9,628 nt of DNA from CAYGKP01 sp964350605 (lineage in GTDB: Bacteria; Bacteroidota; Bacteroidia; Cytophagales; JAAEPT01), in contig CAYGKP010000086.1 in assembly GCA_964350605.1 (NCBI GenBank), positions 1 to 9,628 of the forward strand, in the 5' to 3' direction. A model generated the notes under the pieces. That model did no database searches. It saw only the letters and a program-made list of their open reading frames with translations, and had not been told where the DNA came from. A program made the translations under genes and the position numbers. Shown in pieces: positions 1 through 8,505 of this stretch (positions are counted from its first letter, which is position 1; every line of letters begins with the position of its first letter).

Positions 1-3000
1 GTGTAGAGCCGCTGGAGGTTCAGGCGGGTTTGCAGCTTGATTTGGCGGCTGTTGTCGATGGTGTTGCCCAAGGGGTTGCCGATGGTGTCCTCGAGACCCA
101 GGGCGGCGGCAGTCCAGTTGTAGCCCGCCGTGTAGTTCACGTCCGCGTCGATCCATTGGGTGAGCGGCAGCTTGGCGAAGGGCAGCCGATAGGTGACATC
201 GATCGACTGGGTGTATTGCTTCAGGCGGCCACCGCTAAACAGTTGGGTCCAAATGGTGTCGCGGTAATCTTGCCGATCGCCCTCGGGTTCGTCGATGATG
301 GCCCGGGCATCGGCGTTGAAATTCACTTTGATCGACTCGGTCAGGTTCCAGCGCAAGCCGTAGGTACGGTTGAAGTAGAACGACTTCTCGTATTGGGGGG
401 TTACCCCCTCGGTGGTGAATTGCGAGTTGTAGAGTTGGGTGCGCGTGTAACGGCGGTCCAGGTTCGCGCGCAGGGTGTAGTTGACCGGCAGGGGGTTGAT
501 ATTGAAGTCCTTGATGGGGCGCAGGTATTTTCCTTTGAGTCCTTCACTTTTGGCAAAGGGCTTGATAACCAGACCCTTGGCATTGAAGGCATAGGCAATC
601 GTCCCGGTCCATTGTTGTTGAACGCGCGACTGGACATTGTTTCCGAAGGCGGCATCGCCGCCGCCGATGCCTCCGGCCCGTTCCTCGGAATACCCTGCCG
701 AGAGGGTTAGGTTTTCCACGTCATAGATGTGTGGCTTGGCCTCGGGGTTCACGCGGGTTTTCTGTACGCCCGTCAGGTTGATCGACCGGGCGGTTTTCTC
801 GTACACCACTTTCTCGCGCAGCGACTCGCGTTCCTGGGGATCATCGATGGCACTCAGGGATTTTTCCAGTTCCACGTCTTTGTCCAAGGGGTTGTATTTG
901 GGCCGGACGATTTCCTTGTCATAGCTCGCGTACAGCGGCAGGCGCAGGCCGATCTCCTCCCCCGCAAATTTTTCGAGGTTCAGGTTGGTCTGGAACCCAT
1001 AGGTCGCTGTCAACTCCCGCGTGCGTTCCGAGATGCGGCTTTCGATGTCACCGTAATTGGGGGTCACTACGCTCCCTGTGGCTACCACGCTTCCCAAATC
1101 GGCCAATTGGGCCGTCACCGTTCCGCGCGTGGCAAAGCCGGGGTCCTTGTTGAAGTCCGCCACGCGCAGCTCGTTCACCCAGATGGTCGCGCTTTTGTCC
1201 TGCCCATCGTCGCGGGGGTTTCGGATGCCGATCATCATCGTTCTGACCGAGGTCAGGTCAGGGTTGCCCACCACGGTGATGGTGTATTGGTTGTAGCCCG
1301 TCTCGAAGCGTAAGAGCTTGCTGAAGTTCTGTCTGTTGCGCTCGACTTTTGCATCAACCAGCACCTCGAGGGGCACGTTGATCTCGTTGGCCCGCCGCCA
1401 AACTTCCTCGGGGTCGGCGCTCGCCACGTTTGAGAACTGCAGGGGCACGCCGATTTCGTAGTAGTTCTCGGTAAAGTCGGTGCCCAGGCGCAGGAACCCC
1501 TGGACCTCGCCGTCGTTGGTGGAAAGGTCGCCGTTACGCTCGGCGTGGACGAACATGCGCACTTTGCCATACATGAGCAGGTCATAGGCGACGTTCTTGA
1601 ACACCGCCCGCGCGTCGCCATCGCGCAAGTCGGTGACAGACAGGCGCAGCGATTGCTCGTTGATCTGGCGGGTGACTTGCGAGGTGTTATCCACGTCACG
1701 CACCACATCGGGGGGAATGGTGTAAGGCGATGAGGTTGCCGAGCCGCCGCCGTTTTCCTCGATGTTGACTGTTCCGACGGTAAAGCCTTGCCCGCCGCTT
1801 TCGGGGGGGAGGACGACGCCCGGCTCCGAGAGGTCGTCGGTAAAGCGCCGCCACTGTGCGCCGACCACTTGCAGTTGGGCCATCCGAAGGACAACCGGTT
1901 GGCTCCAGCCGTTCAGGTAGGTGCGGATGTACTTGATGGTTTTGAAGTCCGAGATCGCGCCGACCTGGAAGGCATTCACGTTGTCGATCTCGCGAATCGG
2001 AATGCGGAACTGGAACCAGGTGACTTGGTCGCCGTTCACGGTGTTTGTCACCTTGTCGACGATGTAGGGGTGGTTGCCCACGTCCATCCCCGGTTGAAGC
2101 TGCACGCGGTATTCGTAGTAGGACTCCGTCTGGTTGATGGTGTTGTCCTGGTTGAGGTCCTCGTTGTCGGGGGTGGTTTTGCTGGCTTGGGGAAACTCGC
2201 CGCCCGCGTTGGTGGGCGAGTTGTTTTCCAGGTTGGCTTGGTCGCGGTAGCGCTCGATGATCGGGCGGTCGTCGCCGGTGCTTTGGCGGTAGTGCGAGTA
2301 GTCATCGGACGAAGGATCGGCTTGCAACTCGGCTTGCGCCCCGGCATTCAGGAACCCAATGCTGCCCAGAAAGCCCGAGAAGAAACTTTGTTCCGCCCCG
2401 CTCGATAGGCCGTCGAGGCCCACGTCCTGGCTCGACCGGTCGCGGCTGTTGTCGAAGGCGGGGGTGATGAACTGTTCAGTGGTCACCTCGCCCCAAGTGG
2501 TCGCTTGGGTGTTGTCGGGCAGGCCATTCTCGAAGGCGTGAACGCCATCGGGCAGCACGTCCTCCGAGACATTCCCCAAGTTGATGTAGAGCGAGCCGCC
2601 CGTGGTGTTGGGCACATCGGAGGTGTTCGGGTTCCCGTCCCGGACGATGTTGTTGCCCCCACCGCTTGTCATGAAGGGGTCCATCATCCAGAACTCGACG
2701 AACTCGATGTTTGCGTTGTCGAAGTCCGTATCGAAGGTGATCGCGCGGGTCATCGCGCCCCAGTTTTCGGTTGGGTTCGAGAACAGGCCGTTGGGGTTCA
2801 AGAAGCCCACGCCGTTTTGGTAGTTATAGGGCCCCCGTTCGCTGGGGAAGTAGGCAATGTCCAAGGTGTTTTGGTTCACAATGACGGCCCCTTGGTCGCG
2901 GTTGGGAAAGACTTCGTTCACGCCGATGGGCCGGGTGAAGTGGTTGAGCAGGTCTGCGGCCGGGGCCGAGATCGAGTTGTTGCCCGCGCCGTTCGCGTAG

Positions 3001-5598
3001 AACGAGTTGTCGATGTTGTACCAACTGAGCTTCGCGCGGCGGTAGGCATAGTCCAGATTCTGTGAACCGGCTTCGGGGAAGCGTTGCGGTGTCGAACCGA
3101 TCACCCACTGGGAGGGGTTGCGCGTCAGGTCGTAGGGTGTCTCCGCGCCCTCAAAGTCGTCGAGGTAGGAGGTACCCCCGTCGCCGAGCACTTTGTTTGC
3201 ACCGGGAATCAAGGCCGCGCCTTCCCAGTTGATTTGGACGTTCGACTCCTCTTTGGTCTGGATGCCCGGCAGTTTGTCGACCGCCCGGGTCAGGATGNNN
3301 NNNNNNNTTTACATCCAAGCCAATCTGGGTGTTCTTGATCGGTTCGTCGCCGATGTTCACCCGGGTGATCAGCGGGCGTTCGTTCATGTGCATGATCGTG
3401 GCACCGATTTCCAAATCGCGGTTGACTTTGTAGTCGAACCGCGCGCCCATCAGCGACTTGGTGCGGAAGTTGAATAGGTCGGCCCGTTCGTACTGAATGC
3501 GGATTTCCTTGCCCGAGGCCAGGGCTCCTTGGTTGAGGATGCGCACGCGGCCCAGGTTGTAATCGACCGTGAAGTCGATGCCCTCGGAGAGGTTGATGCT
3601 CCCCGCTGTCACGACCACCGACCCAGGGGCGATGTTGATGCCCGGCAGCAGAATGTCGGCGGTGCTGGCCGATTGAAAAACCCCCGTGAGGAAGAACTTG
3701 CTTTTACTGGCCGCTTGCAGGGCATCGCTTTTGGTGGTCGCGTACAGTTCGGTAAACGTGTACTTGTCGATTAACGCGGCCTCAGTGCCCGAGATCAGGC
3801 CCAGTTCGGTCGAGGCCGAGGACACCACCAGGTCGTTGCCAAATGGCTCAAGCTGAGGAAAAATGACCAGCCCGCGGTCGGGAATGATGGTGGCACCGGC
3901 GATCCAGTCGAAGTTGCCGTCGGGCAAGAAGTCGCCGTTGGGGTTCAGTTTGTCGAGGCCGAAGACGCGTACCAACGGGATGTCCTTGATCCGGATGCCT
4001 TCCTGCAAGGTGGGGTTGTCAATTCCCGTGAGGTCGTCCTTGTAGATGACCCGCAATTGGAAGCCGTCCTGCTGCACGCTAGTGGTGTTCAGCGTGTAGA
4101 TGTTTTTCATCATTAAGTCGAAGGAGGGCAGGTCCGTTCGGATCGACTGGGGCTTGAGGAGCTTGAGAGCCACCACTTGATCGGGGTCCAGATTCTGGTA
4201 GTCTTCTGACAGTTCCCCCACTTTGTACTGCTGGCCCGCGTAGGTGAATTCGAAGGCCACCGCCACACCTTCATCGTTCTTTAGTCGAGTGGTTAGCGAG
4301 AGGTAGCCCAGTTCGGGATGGAAGGTATAGTCGCGGGCGGGGTCCAGTTTGCGCGCCGAACGGATGAGTTCGAAGTCGGTGCCCGAGGCGTAGCCCGCCC
4401 CTTGCAGGGCAGCGACCGTTTGGTCCACATCGCGAAACCCGGTGAGGCCCGTCACGTTGCCGAACAAGGTGTTGGCCCCGTTGTGCGAGACAGGCTCGGC
4501 GCCGATGGGCGTGACCAGTGCGTCGTTGTTGATGCGGGCCGCGTTGTTCTCGCCCAGATCGAGGAAGCCCACCACGTTGCGCAGGTTGTTGGTCGTGTTG
4601 TTTCGGTTGGTGACGTAGACCTCCATGCGCGTGATGCGCACCTGGCTGTTGGGGGCCGTGGGGTTGTTGCGATAGGCCAATTCGAACACGTCGTGGAAAT
4701 ACTGCGAGAGCAAGAAGTGACGGGTGTCGTCGTATTCGTTGACGGGGATTTCGAACTCGCGTTGCTGGGCCCCGCCGCGCAGGTAGATCGACTCGGTCTT
4801 GCCCCGTTGGTTCGAGAGCAGGGTGGTGACGTACAATCGACCGAAGCGCAGTTCGGCCTTCACCCCAAAGAGATTCTGGCCCCCGCGCACCAAGCTGTTT
4901 CGAATCGGCATCGAAACGTTCCCCGCCTCGATGCTTTGCAGAATGTCCTCCTCCTTGCCTTGGTATTCGATCTTCACGTTGTTGTCGAAGTCGAAGACCG
5001 CCTTAGTGTCCCAGTTCGCGGTAATGCGCAACCGCTCGCCGACCACGCCCAGCACGTTCATCGAAATCTGTTGGTCAAATTCGAAGCCCCCCGTTCGTTG
5101 CTGGCGGACGGGGATGGCCGGGTTGTCCACCCGTTGCCAACGGCCCCCGAAGTCGAGGGTCACGCTTCCCGAAGGTCGGATCTCAACCAGCGTATCGCCC
5201 GTCGGGCTCTTTTTGGCAAACACCAGGTCGTTGACCTCCTCTTCCTCGCGCTTGTCTTCGGTCTCCTTGCTGGCCCGTTCGCGCCAATACTCCTCGACCA
5301 TCTTGCGGCGCTTCCATTCGGCAAACTCTTCGAATGTCATTGTCGAAGGCGGGCGCGTTTCGATCTCGCCCGTCCGTTCGCGGATCTCGAACGAGCGCAT
5401 GTCGGGCGCCAATTCCGCGTCGTACTCGTAGTCCGACGGACGCAAATCGAAGGGGCTTTTGGTCCCCGGATCGGAGAAGGGGTCGCCGTAACGGTCCGCG
5501 GGCAGGGTATCGGCTTGGGCATGACCGACCGACGGGCGCAAAAACGCCAGGATGCCCAGGATCAGGCACAAGGAGGGGATGGACGACAAAAATCGCAC
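1..5598 (-). CDS. sprA: SprA, T9SS outer-membrane translocon (partial, interrupted by assembly gap)
   Basis: SprA forms the very large outer-membrane beta-barrel through which T9SS cargo leaves the periplasm; in gliding species it is also needed for motility (family knowledge). The GTG start gives a signal peptide: Arg2, a hydrophobic core at about residues 8-20, and likely cleavage after Ala27 or Ala29 (GHAQA). Residues 90-125 are highly charged, then beta-rich sequence follows. Recognisable SprA stretches include DIRPSG-like EIRPSGSVTLDF (139-150), LSEGIDFTVDYNLGRVRIL (670-688) and NERPLITRVNIGDEP (739-753). After the gap come LTRAVDKLPGI, SYLDDFEG (3170-3147), DVGLDGLSSG (2426-2397), an SHYRQ segment near 2310 and QLADLGSVVATGS near 1100. 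Translation past the gap is open to base 1 without a stop. About 763 plus 1098 residues are visible; family members reach about 2,400, so roughly 500 C-terminal residues are missing at the edge. The frame changes by one base across the Ns, which I attribute to the placeholder. Identity is very secure; the start codon is less so. Confidence 0.96.
3298..3307. other. Assembly gap (10 Ns) inside sprA
   Basis: Ten Ns interrupt sprA. Codons before the gap have their first base at positions divisible by 3 (GTA at 3312-3310). Codons after it are offset by one (ATC at 3296-3294). For one continuous frame the real missing length must be a multiple of three, so ten is a placeholder. From my memory of related proteins, GL(D/N)(V/F) is followed by about seven residues before the LTR..DKLP motif, which suggests about 18 missing bases. 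Reading straight through the Ns gives a false tail of about 50 residues ending near 3151. Confidence 0.97.
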
Positions 5599-5636
5599 GC
5601 GTTGTGCTTGTGGCTTCTCCGGCCTCGCTGCTGCTG
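5599..5636 (-). promoter_or_regulatory. ruvA-sprA spacer and translation start region of sprA (GTG)
   Basis: Thirty-eight bases separate the ruvA TAG from the GTG that I take as the sprA start. No ATG occurs in the sprA frame in this spacer or in the first codons of the gene. A GGAG lies about 18 bases before the GTG, too far for a normal Shine-Dalgarno site. The last 18 bases before the GTG are rich in A and C (AAGCCACAAGCACAACGC), which fits the largely Shine-Dalgarno-independent initiation of Bacteroidota. The GTG places a short basic N-region directly ahead of the signal-peptide core, which favours it. The spacer has no hairpin followed by a T tract, so I see no terminator here. Confidence 0.5.
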
Positions 5637-6227
5637 CTAGGCGTTTCGAAGGGCTTCCCGAAGGAGCACTTCCAGGTTGTCGGGCGGCGTGGTCTGCGAA
5701 AGCAGTTTGTCCACGCTTTTTTCTGCCGCTGCGCGCGGCAAGCCCAAGGTCACCAATGCGGTTAACGCCTCGTCTCGCAAGCTATTGCTCGGCCGGGTAC
5801 TTGAAGTATGAGAATCTCCGAGCAATCCTTTCTTGCGGCGCACCTCGCCCAGCTCCAACAGGATGCGTTGGGCGGTCTTTGCGCCGATGCCTTTCACCCG
5901 TTGAAGGGCAGGCAGGTTGCCGTTGATGATGACTTGGTGTAGTTCCTGAGGCGGCAGGCTGGAGAGCACCATGAGGGCCGTCGAGGGGCCGACGCCCGAA
6001 ATGCCGATGAGTTCCAAAAACAGCTCGCGCTCCTCCTTGGTCACAAAGCCGAAGAGAGTCAGCGAGTCTTCCTTCACGCTCAGGTGCGTGTGAAGCCGAA
6101 CGGCCTCGTCCTTGAGCGCGCCAAACGTATTGAGCGAGATGTGGACCAGATAGCCCACGCCCGCGCAGCTGAGGATCACATGGGTGGGTTCCTTCTCGAT
6201 CAGTTTCCCGTCCAGTAAGCCAATCAT
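5637..6227 (-). CDS. ruvA: Holliday junction branch migration protein RuvA
   Basis: RuvA binds four-way DNA junctions as a tetramer and loads the RuvB helicase rings that drive branch migration; RuvC then resolves the junction. The 196-residue length is normal for the family. The N-terminal OB-fold (about 1-62) starts MIGLLDGKL and contains VKEDSLTLFGF, in which Glu53-Asp54 match the acidic pin that keeps the junction open. Two helix-hairpin-helix motifs follow: LIGISGVGPSTAL (73-85) and LQRVKGIGAKTAQRILLEL (108-126). A flexible linker (about 130-148) leads to the small C-terminal domain that contacts RuvB (about 150-196; LRDEALTALVTLG). The ATG overlaps the maeB stop in an ATGA, so it is probably translated by coupling. 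Neither ruvB nor ruvC is in the window; ruvA apart from ruvB is common in Bacteroidota. No anomalies seen. Confidence 0.97.
   Translation of the reverse strand: MIGLLDGKLIEKEPTHVILSCAGVGYLVHISLNTFGALKDEAVRLHTHLSVKEDSLTLFGFVTKEERELFLELIGISGVGPSTALMVLSSLPPQELHQVIINGNLPALQRVKGIGAKTAQRILLELGEVRRKKGLLGDSHTSSTRPSNSLRDEALTALVTLGLPRAAAEKSVDKLLSQTTPPDNLEVLLREALRNA
6224..6227 (-). other. maeB/ruvA ATGA stop-start overlap
   Basis: The TGA that ends maeB and the ATG that begins ruvA share four bases (GGGTTATGATT). No Shine-Dalgarno-like sequence precedes the ruvA ATG at normal spacing. This points to translational coupling and to a shared transcript. Confidence 0.9.
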
Positions 6228-8503
6228 AACCCGCCGGTTTCTTGGGTTTGTGCATCGACCACCGCAATGGCAGCCAGGTTGACGATTTCCCGCACCGCCG
6301 CGCCACGTTGTATGACGTGGACTGCCTTGGCCATGCCGAGCAGCACTGGACCGATGGCCTCCGCTCCCCCTAGTTCTTGGAGCAGTTTGTAGGCAATGTT
6401 GCCTGAATCGAGGTTGGGAAAAATCAGGGTGTTGGCACCTTCTTCTGCCAAAGTCGAGAAAGGATAGATCTCGTGCTGCAAATCGGGGCGGATGGCGAAG
6501 TTGGCCTGCAGTTCACCTTCCACGACCAAGTCGGGGAATTTCTCCTTGAGTAACTGGGTGGCCTTAGCCACTTTTCGTGCACTGGGGTTCTGGGCGGAAC
6601 CAAAGTTGGCGTGCGAGAGCATTGCAATGCGCGGCTCCACACCGAAGAATTTCACCGCCCGGGCGGTAATCGTCGTGATGTCGACCAATTGCTCGGCCGT
6701 GGGGTCGAGGTTCAAGGTGGTGTCGGCCAAGAAGAAGGTGCCCTTCTTGGTGGTCAGGATGTACATCCCCGCCACGCGGTTGATGCCTTCCTCGACCCCA
6801 ATGACCTGCAAGGCTGGAACTACAGTCGAGGGATAGTCGCGTGAGTACCCCGAGAGCATCGCATCGGCTTCTCCGACTTCGACCATCATGGCTGCGTAGT
6901 AGTTGCGTTCGCGCATCAGCTCGCGCCCCTCGGCATGAGTGACCCCTTTTCGCTTGCGTCGTTCGTAGAGCACCCGTCCGAATTCTTCGCGCTTGGCGCG
7001 CTCGGAAATGTGGTCGATCATCTCGATGCCCGTCATGTCGTAGCCATGCTCCTCGGCGATTTGGCGGATCATTTCGGGCTTGCCGATCAGGATGGGCCTC
7101 GCGATGCCTTCCTGTACCAGCAGTTGGGCCGCCCGCTGGATCGCGGGTTGATCCCCCTCGGCGAAGACCACCCGGCGCGGATCGGTCTTGGCGATGGTGA
7201 TCATCCGGGTGATCAGCTTGTCGTCGATGCCCAGGCGTTTTTTGAGGGCAAGTTCATAGCCCTCCCAGTCGGTGATCTGGATTTGGGCCACGCCACTTTC
7301 CTGAGCGGCTTTGGCCACCGCGGGCGAAATGCGCGTGATCAACCGCGGATCGATGGGTTTGGGAATCAGGTAGTCGGCCCCGAAGGTGATCGACGATTTG
7401 CCGTAGGCTTTCGCCACAAATTCCGGGACGGTCTCCTTGGTCATCTCGGCGAGGGCCTTGACGGCCGCCAGCTTCATGGCCTCGTTGATCTCGGTGGCAC
7501 GTACGTCCAAGGCCCCCCGGAAGATGTAGGGGAAGCCCAGTACGTTGTTCACCTGGTTGGGGTGGTCCGAACGGCCAGTGGCCATGATGATGTCATCGCG
7601 GGTGTCCATTGCCAGTTCGTAGTCGATCTCGGGGTCAGGGTTCGCCAAGGCAAAGACAATGGGTTTGCCAGCCATGGTTTTCAGCATCTCGGCCGACATG
7701 ACGTTCCCTTTGGAAAGACCGATGAACACATCGGCACCGACCAGTGCTTCGGCCAGGTCAGTGGCTTTCGTTTTGTCGTTGGCGAATTGCGCTTTCGAGG
7801 GATCAAGCCCCTCACGGCCCGGTTTGATGACTCCTTTGCTGTCGAGCATCACCAGGTTTTCTTTCCTCACGCCCACTTCCACGTAGAGCAGCGCGCAAGA
7901 AATCGCCGCTGCCCCCGCGCCGTTCATCACCACCTTGACCTTGCTGATGTCTTTCTTCGCGACCTCCAGGGCGTTGATCAATGCGGCCGCTGAGATGATC
8001 GCCGTGCCGTGCTGATCGTCGTGCATCACCGGGATGTTCATCTCGCGGCGCAAGGTCTGTTCGATGAGGAACGACTCGGGTGCCTTGATGTCTTCGAGGT
8101 TCACGCCGCCGAATGTGGGTTCAAGGGCCTTGACCACTTGGATGAATTTCTCGGGATCGGTCTCGTCGATCTCGATGTCGAACACGTCAATGCCCGCGAA
8201 TTTTTTGAAGAGCACGCCCTTGCCTTCCATCACGGGCTTCGAGGCCAAGGCCCCAATGTTGCCCAAGCCAAGCACCGCCGTACCGTTCGAAATCACGGCC
8301 ACTAGGTTGCCCTTGGCGGTGTATTTGTAGGCGTTGTTAGGGTCCTTCGCGATTTCCAGGCAAGGCTCGGCCACTCCGGGGCTGTAGGCCAGTGATAAAT
8401 CGCGCTGGGTGCTGACCGATTTGGTGGGGACAACTTCGATTTTGCCGTGCGGCTCGCGTTCATGGTAACGCAGGGCGTCGGCTTTTTTGGAGGCTTCGCT
8501 CAT
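6224..8503 (-). CDS. maeB: NADP-dependent malic enzyme with C-terminal phosphotransacetylase-like domain (MaeB type)
   Basis: This enzyme oxidatively decarboxylates malate to pyruvate, usually giving NADPH and linking the TCA cycle to pyruvate and biosynthesis. The 759-residue protein has the hybrid MaeB layout. The malic domain (about 1-180) shows LAYSPGVAEPC with Tyr40, MEGKGVLFKKFAGID with the likely catalytic lysine near 95, NLEDI (Glu137, Asp138) and HDDQHGTA (Asp162, Asp163) for the divalent metal. The NAD(P)-binding domain (about 185-410) shows NGAGAAAISCALL (194-206), ALANPDPEI and GRSDHPNQVNN. The PTA-like domain (about 430-759) shows LSHANFGSAQNPSARKV (629-645), EGELQANFA (662-670) and NTLIFPNLDSGNIAYKL (691-707). 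In characterised hybrids this domain lacks transacetylase activity and carries acetyl-CoA inhibition. Here the positions expected for the Pta catalytic Ser and Asp appear to be Gln732 and Glu739. The choice of NADP over NAD rests on family, not on residues I can prove. The ATG overlaps the upstream stop by one base. Confidence 0.95.
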   Translation of the reverse strand: MSEASKKADALRYHEREPHGKIEVVPTKSVSTQRDLSLAYSPGVAEPCLEIAKDPNNAYKYTAKGNLVAVISNGTAVLGLGNIGALASKPVMEGKGVLFKKFAGIDVFDIEIDETDPEKFIQVVKALEPTFGGVNLEDIKAPESFLIEQTLRREMNIPVMHDDQHGTAIISAAALINALEVAKKDISKVKVVMNGAGAAAISCALLYVEVGVRKENLVMLDSKGVIKPGREGLDPSKAQFANDKTKATDLAEALVGADVFIGLSKGNVMSAEMLKTMAGKPIVFALANPDPEIDYELAMDTRDDIIMATGRSDHPNQVNNVLGFPYIFRGALDVRATEINEAMKLAAVKALAEMTKETVPEFVAKAYGKSSITFGADYLIPKPIDPRLITRISPAVAKAAQESGVAQIQITDWEGYELALKKRLGIDDKLITRMITIAKTDPRRVVFAEGDQPAIQRAAQLLVQEGIARPILIGKPEMIRQIAEEHGYDMTGIEMIDHISERAKREEFGRVLYERRKRKGVTHAEGRELMRERNYYAAMMVEVGEADAMLSGYSRDYPSTVVPALQVIGVEEGINRVAGMYILTTKKGTFFLADTTLNLDPTAEQLVDITTITARAVKFFGVEPRIAMLSHANFGSAQNPSARKVAKATQLLKEKFPDLVVEGELQANFAIRPDLQHEIYPFSTLAEEGANTLIFPNLDSGNIAYKLLQELGGAEAIGPVLLGMAKAVHVIQRGAAVREIVNLAAIAVVDAQTQETGGL

Positions 8504-8505
8504 CA
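8501..8505 (-). other. DUF4837 gene/maeB TGATG stop-start overlap
   Basis: The TGA of the lipoprotein gene and the ATG of maeB share one base (TTCTGATGAGC). The bases upstream of the ATG are pyrimidine-rich and hold no Shine-Dalgarno sequence, so reinitiation after termination of the upstream gene is the likely way maeB is translated. Confidence 0.9.

Noticed and set aside
401..655. Short minus-strand open frames within sprA, maeB and DUF4837 (for example 401-655, 1253-1894, 2048-2347, 2824-3108, 5183-5569, 5782-6306)
   Set aside because: They are out-of-frame shadows of the true minus-strand genes, rich in P, R, S and T, with no domain.
30..3065. Series of plus-strand open frames (30-710, 729-1313, 1788-2408, 2505-3065)
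   Set aside because: The minus-strand frame from 3296 to 3 reads through without a stop and carries SprA motifs along its length. These plus-strand frames are its complement.
3151..3297. C-terminal tail that results from reading the first sprA part straight through the Ns
   Set aside because: The sequence is rich in R, G and P and unlike SprA, whereas the neighbouring frame gives ILTRAVDKLPGI and SYLDDFEG, which are SprA-like. The tail is a product of the placeholder length.
4318..5640. 440-residue open frame on the plus strand
   Set aside because: It lies wholly antisense to well-conserved sprA sequence, has a low-complexity V/R/G/H/D-rich composition and no recognisable domain. Such frames arise from the codon bias of GC-rich genes.
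5599..5640. GCT/CAG triplet run next to the ruvA stop as a possible repeat or hairpin terminator
   Set aside because: Only three to four triplets are present, with no stable palindrome followed by a T tract, so it is neither a meaningful repeat nor a terminator.
6935..7993. 352-residue open frame on the plus strand
   Set aside because: It is antisense to conserved catalytic sequence of maeB, with the same shadow-like composition (many H, D, G, V) and no family match.
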